From Candidatus Eiseniibacteriota bacterium (lineage in GTDB: Bacteria; Eisenbacteria; RBG-16-71-46), in assembly GCA_023249815.1 (NCBI GenBank), contig JAHFBX010000059.1:1-10889 (forward strand): 10,889 bases of DNA. The letters run 5' to 3'. A program made the translations under genes and the position numbers. The notes under the pieces are model-generated. The model did not search any database, was not told where the DNA came from, and saw only the letters and a list, made by a program, of their open reading frames with translations. Below are positions 1 through 5,022 of this stretch, piece after piece; the stretch's first letter is position 1, and every line of letters begins with the position of its first letter.

Positions 1-395
1 TAGAGCACGAGCCCGGTGAGGTCGAAGTCATCACCACCCTGGTTTGCTCCGGAGAGCGAGAACGAGTCCGTGCCATTGCCCGTGTTCGTGAGCACGTGCG
101 GGAACACGGCCTGGCCGCCAGGCGCCGCGACGCGGAGCCCGTTGGCTGTGAGTGTCAAGCTCGCGACCTGCTGCACGATCGTGTTCACCGAGTTCGAGGA
201 GACGGTGTAACTGTTTGAAGCCGCGTCCTGATAAGTGGCCGTGGCCTGGTTGCCGATCGAGGTGCCTGCGGGTGGGGCCGAATACGCGCGCCCCGCGATC
301 CCGGCGAGCACACCCACCGCGACAGCGGTGAGCGCCCAACCGAGCGGCGACTTGAGCCGCTGGCGGACAACACCAGCGATACGTGGGGAGATCAT
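1..395 (-). CDS. Secreted DUF11-like repeat protein, N-terminal part (cut by window edge)
   Basis: An uninterrupted minus-strand frame begins at ATG 395-393 and stays open to base 1, giving 131 full codons; the last two visible bases are TA. GGAG lies 8 bases before the ATG. The first residues (MISPRIAGVVRQRLK) are basic. A hydrophobic stretch follows at about 18-36, ending GRAYSAPPAG, which looks like a signal peptide with possible cleavage after AYSA. The mature part contains GTSIGNQATATYQDA (about 44-58), VQQVASLTLTANG (about 74-86) and FPHVLTNTGNGTDSFSLSG (about 97-115). This pattern is typical of bacterial cell-surface proteins with DUF11 or similar Ig-like repeats, where a beta-sandwich carries an N-x-G-N-G-x-D turn. 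The exact role is unknown; an envelope or extracellular structural role is inferred. The gene lies 110 bases downstream of another secreted DUF11-like protein and may be co-transcribed with it. The C-terminal part is outside the window. Confidence 0.72.
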   Translation of the reverse strand, partial: MISPRIAGVVRQRLKSPLGWALTAVAVGVLAGIAGRAYSAPPAGTSIGNQATATYQDAASNSYTVSSNSVNTIVQQVASLTLTANGLRVAAPGGQAVFPHVLTNTGNGTDSFSLSGANQGGDDFDLTGLVL

Positions 396-406
396 TGGAA
401 ACACTC

Positions 407-429
407 CGGTGGATGGGTCCGGTGCGTCC
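407..429 (-). repeat. Leader motif, copy 1
   Basis: On the plus strand an 11-mer CGGTGGATGGG (407-417) is followed by GTGCGTCC (422-429). The same two words, in the same order but six bases further apart, occur upstream of the neighbouring secreted-protein gene (1067-1095). This copy ends 12 bases before the start codon at 395 and abuts the GGAG ribosome-binding sequence. It could be an operator, an RNA-level control element or a remnant of duplication. A third, degenerate version (CGGATGGGG) lies just to its right within the same intergenic stretch. Confidence 0.4.
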
Positions 430-505
430 CCGTTCGGTGCGCGCGGCGGGCGGATGGGGTCCCGCGCCACGTTCGGGAAGTGGTTGGCGACTGGATTGCG
501 TCAGC

Positions 506-1009
506 TCAGTGCGTCTCGATGGCGACCTGCGTGGGCTCGACCTTCACGCGCGCGGTCACGAGCCGGCTCTGACGAGCGGGCAGCGTGCCGAGCGCCCAGC
601 GGAGCGCGCGGTACTCGGACACCGGCACCTCGCGCACGACGGTGCGACCGTCGGCGGTGCGCACGCGGCGCGTCAGCGGAACCGGCGCGAACGTGCGGCC
701 ATCGAGGCTCGCTTCGACCCGCTTCGGGGACGCGGTGCCGGGTACGTACTGCGTGCCGCGCGGGATCGGCAACGTGGCCGCAAGTCCCTTGGCATCGCCC
801 GTGCCGTCATTCTTGTAGCGCGCCTGGTACTCGAGCAGCTCACCCGGACGCGCCTGGTCGGCGGAGGCCAGCACTTCGCGGCCCTGCGCCTTGGTGACGC
901 GATTCGCGGTGAGTTCCACGGTGACGCCACCCGCCGCGAACACCACGGACGCCGCGAGCGCGGTGACCGTGAGTGCCGTGGCGAGCGCGAGACGGATGGA
1001 GCGGTGCAT
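506..1009 (-). CDS. Small secreted DUF11-like protein
   Basis: This encodes 167 residues from ATG 1009-1007, chosen because GGGAGG (1022-1017) sits 7 bases upstream and the protein then opens with a clean signal peptide. A TTG at 1051 would add 14 residues ahead of the signal and is less likely. The signal peptide is MHRS followed by a hydrophobic core to about residue 25, with cleavage likely near VVFA/AGG. The mature protein has VELTANRV, ARPGELLEYQARYKNDGTGD (about 53-72) and LPIPRGTQYVPGTAS (about 80-94), then a strand-rich C-terminus ending VTARVKVEPTQVAIETH. The P-G-x-x-x-x-Y-x-x-x-x-x-N-x-G and I-P-x-G-T-x-Y-V-P-G-T-A pattern is that of DUF11-type Ig-like domains. It would make a single exported domain with no membrane anchor or sorting signal, so it is probably periplasmic or extracellular. 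It follows the chemotaxis operon after a 244-base structured gap; any link to motility is inference. Confidence 0.82.
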   Translation of the reverse strand: MHRSIRLALATALTVTALAASVVFAAGGVTVELTANRVTKAQGREVLASADQARPGELLEYQARYKNDGTGDAKGLAATLPIPRGTQYVPGTASPKRVEASLDGRTFAPVPLTRRVRTADGRTVVREVPVSEYRALRWALGTLPARQSRLVTARVKVEPTQVAIETH

Positions 1010-1016
1010 CGCAGGA

Positions 1017-1022
1017 CCTCCC
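1017..1022 (-). promoter_or_regulatory. Ribosome-binding site fixing the start at 1009
   Basis: The minus strand reads GGGAGG, 7 bases before ATG 1009. It favours this start over the upstream TTG at 1051. Confidence 0.7.
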
Positions 1023-1027
1023 TGTCG

Positions 1028-1043
1028 GTCCGCACGGGCGGAC
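1028..1043 (-). other. Hairpin just upstream of the ribosome-binding site
   Basis: GTCCGC (1028-1033) and GCGGAC (1038-1043) form a perfect 6-bp stem with a 4-base loop. The hairpin ends 5 bases upstream of the GGGAGG site of the small secreted protein, so it could influence translation or mRNA stability. Short GC-rich stems are common in DNA of this composition, so a function is uncertain. Confidence 0.35.
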
Positions 1044-1066
1044 GATGGCAACGCGGGCGCACCGCA

Positions 1067-1095
1067 CGGTGGATGGGACCCGTGAACGTGCGTCC
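1067..1095 (-). repeat. Leader motif, copy 2
   Basis: On the plus strand CGGTGGATGGG (1067-1077) is followed by GTGCGTCC (1088-1095). It matches the pair at 407-429, with the spacing increased by six bases. It lies 57 bases upstream of the start at 1009, well clear of the ribosome-binding site, unlike copy 1. Confidence 0.4.
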
Positions 1096-1135
1096 GGGCG
1101 AGGTTCCGTCCATGGAGGGCGAGCGAACGGCGGAT

Positions 1136-1174
1136 CCATCACGGGCATGCGGCCAGAGGCCTGTCCCGGGATGG
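1136..1174 (-). other. Long imperfect hairpin in the leader of the secreted-protein gene
   Basis: The arms are CCATC/GATGG (1136-1140 with 1170-1174), CGGG/CCCG (1142-1145 with 1165-1168), CA/TG (1146-1147 with 1162-1163) and GGCC/GGCC (1151-1154 with 1158-1161) around an AGA loop. That is 15 paired positions interrupted by a one-by-one mismatch and small bulges. It stands 4 bases from a second strong hairpin at 1179-1204, so the region would fold into consecutive stems as RNA on either strand. I recognise no named riboswitch class. It could be a processing or stability element, a leader sensor, or a REP-like intergenic repeat. Confidence 0.45.
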
Positions 1175-1178
1175 CGGA

Positions 1179-1204
1179 GCCTGCCGAGGGCCGTATCGGC
1201 AGGC
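1179..1204 (-). other. Nine-bp perfect hairpin between cheX and the secreted-protein gene
   Basis: GCCTGCCGA (1179-1187) pairs exactly with TCGGCAGGC (1196-1204) around an 8-base loop. It lies between the cheX-proximal palindrome and the imperfect hairpin at 1136-1174. There is no run of T on either side, so it is not a classical intrinsic terminator, though it may back up termination or shape the leader RNA. Confidence 0.45.
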
Positions 1205-1229
1205 GGGGCAGCGGGCTTGACGAGGATGT

Positions 1230-1253
1230 GCGCTGGGGCGGCCGCCCCAGCGC
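1230..1253 (-). terminator. Perfect 24-bp palindrome after cheX, probable terminator or attenuator
   Basis: GCGCTGGGGCGG (1230-1241) is followed immediately by its exact reverse complement (1242-1253), with a NotI-type GCGGCCGC at the centre. As RNA it would form a stem of about 10 bp with a GGCC loop. It abuts the cheX stop codon (1256-1254) with no gap, the usual place for a 3' hairpin ending an operon. No U-tract follows (the next minus-strand bases are ACATCC), so release may be inefficient, may rely on Rho, or the hairpin may mainly protect the mRNA 3' end. Confidence 0.6.
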
Positions 1254-1730
1254 TCATGCCGCCCGCTGCCTCCGGTACACGCGCAACGTGCAGTCGACCG
1301 GTCCGAGCTTCGCCTCGGCCGCGGCGGTCTCTAACTCCGTGCCGGCGCGGATCGGATCCTTCACGTACATGGGAAGTCCTAGGTGGAGCTGGCCGTCACG
1401 GCCCGCCATGCTCGCCTTCACCTTGCCGGCGAGGATGTTCATGACTTCCGAGAGTCCGTCCACGACGTCGCGATCCGAGAGCGCCTCGTCGTGGCGCAGG
1501 CCGAGCAGCGCGCGCGCGAGCGCGCGGCACTCCGCGGGCGAGCCCGAGATCCCGAGGTGCACGGCGTTGTGGGGAGACAGGATCGCGATATAGGCGCCGG
1601 GTTCGCCGGACTCCTCGCCACGCGCGGGTACAACCTTGGGATCGAATCGCAGCGACGTGCGCGCCAGCTCGTCCGCCGCGCTTCGGAATGTCTTCAGCCA
1701 CTCCTGGATGGGGATGACCTTGGCCGCCAT
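1254..1730 (-). CDS. cheX: CheX-type CheY-P phosphatase
   Basis: This encodes 158 residues from ATG 1730-1728. That start is preferred over ATG 1751 because AAGGAG sits 6 bases upstream and would otherwise lie inside the coding region. The central helix reads DVVDGLSEVMNILAGKVKAS. It contains the D-x3-E-x2-N signature of the CheC/CheX/FliY phosphatases (D91, E95, N98), where E and N act on the aspartyl phosphate of CheY. The next strand, LHLGLPMYVKDP, fits the CheX fold. There is one signature only, as in CheX, whereas CheC usually carries two. Length fits CheX (about 150-160). It is a cytosolic protein and the last gene of the chemotaxis operon, 23 bases after cheR. With no cheZ or cheC in the window, it is the likely phosphate sink for CheY. 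The N-terminal 75 residues are less recognisable. Confidence 0.82.
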   Translation of the reverse strand: MAAKVIPIQEWLKTFRSAADELARTSLRFDPKVVPARGEESGEPGAYIAILSPHNAVHLGISGSPAECRALARALLGLRHDEALSDRDVVDGLSEVMNILAGKVKASMAGRDGQLHLGLPMYVKDPIRAGTELETAAAEAKLGPVDCTLRVYRRQRAA

Positions 1731-1736
1731 GTCTCG

Positions 1737-1742
1737 CTCCTT
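1737..1742 (-). promoter_or_regulatory. Ribosome-binding site fixing the cheX start
   Basis: The minus strand reads AAGGAG, 6 bases before ATG 1730. It is the best Shine-Dalgarno match among the chemotaxis genes and rules in favour of ATG 1730 over ATG 1751. Confidence 0.75.
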
Positions 1743-1753
1743 TCCTTTCATCG

Positions 1754-2617
1754 TCAGCGGCGCCCGCGGCGCCGGTACACCACCGTGCGCGCGAGCGGAA
1801 CGCCTTCGAACGTGTCATCCATCGTGAGCGTGGTCTCGCCCGAGCCGAGGACGAGGATGCCGTCCGGGTGCAGCGTCTGAGCGAGCCGGCGCAGCACGCG
1901 CTGGCGCAGCGCCGATTCGAAGTACAGCAACACGTTGCGCATGAGCACGAGATCCATCTGCGGCAGCACCGGCCAGGGGATCGCGAGATTCAATTCGCGG
2001 AACTCCACGCGGGATCGCACCTCGGGTTTCAGCTCCCAGGCGTCGGTCGCCTTCCGGAAATGCCGTACGAGGTGGGTCATCGGCAGACCGCGGTTCATCT
2101 CGATCTGGCTGAACATGCCGCCGCGCGCGCGCTTGAGGATGGTCTGCGAGAAATCCGTGGCGAGCAGCTCGACGTTCCAGCCGGCGAGCGCCGGGCCCTG
2201 GTCGTGGAGCAGCATCGCGAGGCTGTAGGGCTCCTGGCCGCTCGCGCAGGCGGCACTCCACAAGTTCAGCCGGCGCACGCCCGATCGGCGCTCGAGCAAC
2301 TCGGGCAGGATGCTCTCGCGCAGCTCCTCCCACAGGTGGGCGTCGCGGAACCATGACGTCTCGGAGATCGCGAGCGACTCCACCACGAGCCGGTGCAGGA
2401 TGCCCCAGCTCTCCTCGGTGCGGAGCGCTTCCATGACCTCGGGCAGCGAGCCGATCCCGGTCTCGGTCGCGAGCGCTCCCAAGCGCATCTCGACGAACGC
2501 GTCGCGACTCGGGTCCAGCACGACCCCCGTGCGCTCGTGGAGCAGGCGGCGGAGATAGGCATGATCCGCCTCCGTGAGTGCGTTCATGCGGCGGTCGGAC
2601 GCCGGGCCGAGGCTCAC
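1754..2617 (-). CDS. cheR: Chemotaxis protein methyltransferase CheR
   Basis: This is a 287-residue cytosolic SAM-dependent enzyme that methylates glutamates on chemoreceptors. An N-terminal helical domain (about 12-85) leads into ETSWFRD (86-92), the family's [ND]-E-T-x-[FW]-F-R region. The SAM-binding segment SAACASGQEPYSLAM (121-135) follows. Then come LLATDFSQ (151-158), FRELNL (206-211) and LMRNVLLYF (225-233), matching the CheR C-R-N-V-L-I-Y-F motif with M for C. Length is normal; there is no TPR or fused receiver. The GTG start at 2617 overlaps the cheB stop by 4 bases (GTGA). An ATG at 2587, just before NALTEADHAYL, would remove 10 poorly conserved residues and is a real alternative. 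Neither receptor here ends in an NWETF-like CheR-tethering pentapeptide, so methylation is probably untethered. Confidence 0.95.
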   Translation of the reverse strand: MSLGPASDRRMNALTEADHAYLRRLLHERTGVVLDPSRDAFVEMRLGALATETGIGSLPEVMEALRTEESWGILHRLVVESLAISETSWFRDAHLWEELRESILPELLERRSGVRRLNLWSAACASGQEPYSLAMLLHDQGPALAGWNVELLATDFSQTILKRARGGMFSQIEMNRGLPMTHLVRHFRKATDAWELKPEVRSRVEFRELNLAIPWPVLPQMDLVLMRNVLLYFESALRQRVLRRLAQTLHPDGILVLGSGETTLTMDDTFEGVPLARTVVYRRRGRR

Positions 2618-3723
2618 GCCGCCCGGTCGCGAGCGCCGCGGGACCGCGTGCGCGAGAGGATGTCGGAGCCGAGTTGCGTGAGCGGTAGCACGGCGTGCGC
2701 GAGGCCGGCGCGCGCGATGGCGCCCGGCATCCCCCAGACGACACTCGACGCTTCATCCTGGACGATCACGCGGCCGTGCGCGGCGTGTACGTCGCGCGCG
2801 CCGGCGAGGCCGTCCTGTCCCATGCCCGTGAGCACCACGGCGAGCACGCCCGAGCCGAACACGCGCGTCGCCGAGCGGAACAGCGGATCCACCGACGGGC
2901 GGCAGCCGTTCTCCTCGGGCCCGTCGTCCAAGCGGAAACGCGCGCGCCCCCTCTCGCTCTCGAGCACAAGGTGCGTGCCGCCCGGCGCCAACCACAGGGT
3001 GCCGGGTTCCACGGGGTGGCTGGCCTCCGCGAGGCGCACCGGGAGCGCGCAGTTGTGCGCGAGCCCGTCCGCGAAGAACGCCGTCATCTCGGCCGGCATG
3101 TGCTGCACCACGACGATGGGGAGCGGGAACGCCGGCGGGAGCTCGCCGAGCACGGCCGCGAGCGCGCGCGGCCCGCCGGTGGAAGCCCCCACGACGACGA
3201 TGCTCGGCGTCGGCTCGCGTCCGGAGGGTCGTGCGGCCACGGGCGTGGGCTGGACCTGCGCCGCAATGACACTCGGCAGCCGCAGCGGACGGGACGGCGA
3301 GGCCTCCGCTGCAAGCACGTGGCCGGCGAGCGCGCGCAGGCGCGGGAACAGTTCGCGACGCAGGAACGGCAGCAGCTCATCGGAGATCAGACCCTGCGGC
3401 TTCAGCACGTAGTCGCTGGCGCCGCACCACATCGCCTCGAGCGTCGCTTCGTTGCCGTGGCCCACCGCGCCGCTGAACACGACGACCGGCAGCTTGGGAT
3501 GCTCCAAGCGCATGCGCGACAGGAACCCGAGGCCGTCGAGCACCGGCATCTCGAGGTCCAGGACGATCACGTCGGGCCGGGCGCGCGCGAGCAGTTCGAG
3601 CCCGAGCAGGCCGTTCGGCGCCGAGCCGCACACGTGGAAACCGGGCTCGGCCGCGAGGGCGTCGCCCAGCGCGCGGCGCACCGCGACGCTGTCGTCCACG
3701 ATGAGAACCCGGATGGGGCTCAT
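2614..3723 (-). CDS. cheB: Protein-glutamate methylesterase/glutaminase CheB
   Basis: This 369-residue response regulator enzyme removes methyl groups from receptors (and deamidates glutamines) when phosphorylated by CheA. The receiver domain spans about 3-120, with acidic pocket D10/D11, phospho-acceptor D56 (IVLDLEMP), S84 (VVFSGA) and K108 (VLKPQ). A linker of roughly 55 residues rich in A, P and R joins it to the esterase domain (about 173-355). There the catalytic serine is S181 in VVGASTGGP, the histidine H208 in VVVQHMPAE, and the aspartate D304 in LTGMGQDG. All key residues are present and the length is typical. It starts at ATG, 13 bases after the cheY stop, and its stop overlaps the cheR start by 4 bases, so writer and eraser of methylation are translationally coupled. 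Confidence 0.97.
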   Translation of the reverse strand: MSPIRVLIVDDSVAVRRALGDALAAEPGFHVCGSAPNGLLGLELLARARPDVIVLDLEMPVLDGLGFLSRMRLEHPKLPVVVFSGAVGHGNEATLEAMWCGASDYVLKPQGLISDELLPFLRRELFPRLRALAGHVLAAEASPSRPLRLPSVIAAQVQPTPVAARPSGREPTPSIVVVGASTGGPRALAAVLGELPPAFPLPIVVVQHMPAEMTAFFADGLAHNCALPVRLAEASHPVEPGTLWLAPGGTHLVLESERGRARFRLDDGPEENGCRPSVDPLFRSATRVFGSGVLAVVLTGMGQDGLAGARDVHAAHGRVIVQDEASSVVWGMPGAIARAGLAHAVLPLTQLGSDILSRTRSRGARDRAA

Positions 3724-3736
3724 GTGGGCGGCGCCT

Positions 3737-4120
3737 TCAGGCGGCCTTTTCTTCGGGATCGAATCCGAGCAGCAGCAGCTTCTCGCGCAGCGCGGCGCGA
3801 TCGAACGGCTTCATCAGGTACTCGCTCGCGCCGGCCTGGAGCGCCACCTCGACCTGCTCCATCTCGCTCTCGGTGGTCACCATCATCACCGGCGTGTCGG
3901 CGAAGTCGGGATCGGCCCGCAGCCGTTCGAGCAGCGTGCGGCCGTCCATCTCGGGCATGTTCCAATCGAGCAGGATGACCGAGAGCCCGGAGATCTTGGG
4001 CGCCTGGACCAGCGCTTCGAGGCCGGAGCCCGCTTCGTGCACCTCGAAGCCCAGCTCGACCAGGTACTTCGCGATGATGCGGCGCATCGCGCGCGAATCA
4101 TCCACCACGAGTGCTTTCAC
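3737..4120 (-). CDS. cheY: Single-domain response regulator CheY
   Basis: This 127-residue stand-alone receiver is the diffusible output of the CheA kinase. It shows D7/D8 in LVVDDS, phospho-acceptor D52 in ILLDWNMPEMDG, T82/T83 in MMVTTES, the aromatic Y101, and K104 in YLMKPF. There is no output domain, so it should work by binding a motor or other target. The GTG start (4120) overlaps the stop of the soluble receptor gene by 4 bases (GTGA), with GGGAGGA about 5 bases upstream. The E-x-x-x-E-x-V-E-x-A-L-x-A-G-A segment after the TTES motif is common in CheY proteins. No flagellar or pilus gene is present, so whether the output is a flagellar switch, twitching motility or something else cannot be read from the window. 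Confidence 0.95.
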   Translation of the reverse strand: MKALVVDDSRAMRRIIAKYLVELGFEVHEAGSGLEALVQAPKISGLSVILLDWNMPEMDGRTLLERLRADPDFADTPVMMVTTESEMEQVEVALQAGASEYLMKPFDRAALREKLLLLGFDPEEKAA

Positions 4121-5022
4121 GAGATTCCTCCCAGGGTCGATGGGGTCGGGGGTAGGGCGGGTTCGGGGCCCTCGAGCCGTCCGGCGATGCGGCCGAGCGT
4201 CGTGGATAGGCGCACGAGGTTCGCAGCGATCTCCTGCGCGGAGTGCGCGTGGGTGCGGATGCGCTGCACGCCTTCGGCGACGGCCGCGCTGTCCTCGCTG
4301 ATCGTGACCACGCCGCTGGCGGCCTGGTTCAGGTTGCGGCTGATCTCGTCGGCGGTCCGCAGCTGCTGCGCCACGGCCTCGGCGATGGTGCGCGAGATGA
4401 GCGCGATGTGGTGGATGGTGCCGCGGATCTGGGCGATCGCCTCGATGGCCTGCGCGCTGTCCGTGCGCACGCCTTCGAGCGTGTGCGTGACCTCGTCGGC
4501 GGCGGTGGAGGTCTGGTGGGCGAGCGAGCGAACCTCGTGCGCCACGACCTGGAATGCGCGGCCCGCCTCGCCGGCGCGCGCCGATTCGATGGCGGCGTTC
4601 AACGCCAGCAGGTGCGTGCGCCGCGCGATGGTCGAGATCGCGCGCACGACGCCGCCCGCTCGCTCGCTCACCTGGCCCAGGCGCTGGATGCGTTCGGCGG
4701 CGGACGAGGCCTCTTTCTCAGCCGCGGCCGCGATCGAAGCCGCTTCCGATGTGTTGCGCGAGATCTCGTGGATCGAAGCACCCATCTGCTCGACGGCCAC
4801 GGCCACGCTGCCCACGTTGCCGGCGGTCTGTTCGGCCGCTTCGGACACGCCCTCGGCCTGGCGCGCGGTGCGCTCGGCCTCGTTGTCGCATTCCCAGCCG
4901 TGCCCCGAGAGCTGCTCCGAGGCGCGGGACAGCTCGTCGGCGTGGCGGCGCAGGCCGGCCACCGCGGACGGGCGGGGATCGGCCGGGGTGAGCACGGCGT
5001 CGGCGGGACGGGGGGCGCGCAT
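4117..5022 (-). CDS. Soluble methyl-accepting-type signalling protein without a sensor domain
   Basis: The 301 residues have no membrane segment and no recognisable PAS, GAF or other sensor domain. After about 20 Pro/Ala-rich residues, almost the whole protein is a receptor-type helical hairpin. The tip is ARRTHLLALNAAIESARAGE (about 133-152), followed by AFQVVAHEVRSLA. The contact residues L, N, E and R of the usual tip (equivalent to Tsr L380, N381, E385, R388) are kept. Two positions that are normally F and N (Tsr F373, N376) appear as R and H. It ends in a short Pro/Gly tail. ATG 5022 overlaps the preceding receptor's stop (TGATG); the adjacent GTG at 5025 would add one residue. The position next to a transmembrane receptor, and the missing input module, suggest a cytoplasmic array component or modulator rather than a stimulus sensor. 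Identity as an MCP signalling domain is firm; the role is inferred. Confidence 0.88.
   Translation of the reverse strand: MRAPRPADAVLTPADPRPSAVAGLRRHADELSRASEQLSGHGWECDNEAERTARQAEGVSEAAEQTAGNVGSVAVAVEQMGASIHEISRNTSEAASIAAAAEKEASSAAERIQRLGQVSERAGGVVRAISTIARRTHLLALNAAIESARAGEAGRAFQVVAHEVRSLAHQTSTAADEVTHTLEGVRTDSAQAIEAIAQIRGTIHHIALISRTIAEAVAQQLRTADEISRNLNQAASGVVTISEDSAAVAEGVQRIRTHAHSAQEIAANLVRLSTTLGRIAGRLEGPEPALPPTPSTLGGIS

Noticed and set aside
396..1253. A cyclic di-GMP (GEMM) riboswitch in either secreted-protein leader
   Set aside because: GGACGCAC occurs in both leaders and recalls part of the GEMM core, but the rest of the conserved core (the CAGGGCAAACC and GCAAAGCC segments and the receptor loop) is absent. 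In the left leader the motif ends too close to the start codon.
235..1593. Several plus-strand frames opposite the secreted-protein genes and cheX (for example 235-897, 383-1444, 973-1593)
   Set aside because: They have no recognisable fold, skewed Arg-rich composition, and lie opposite minus-strand genes that have signal peptides, ribosome sites and family motifs.
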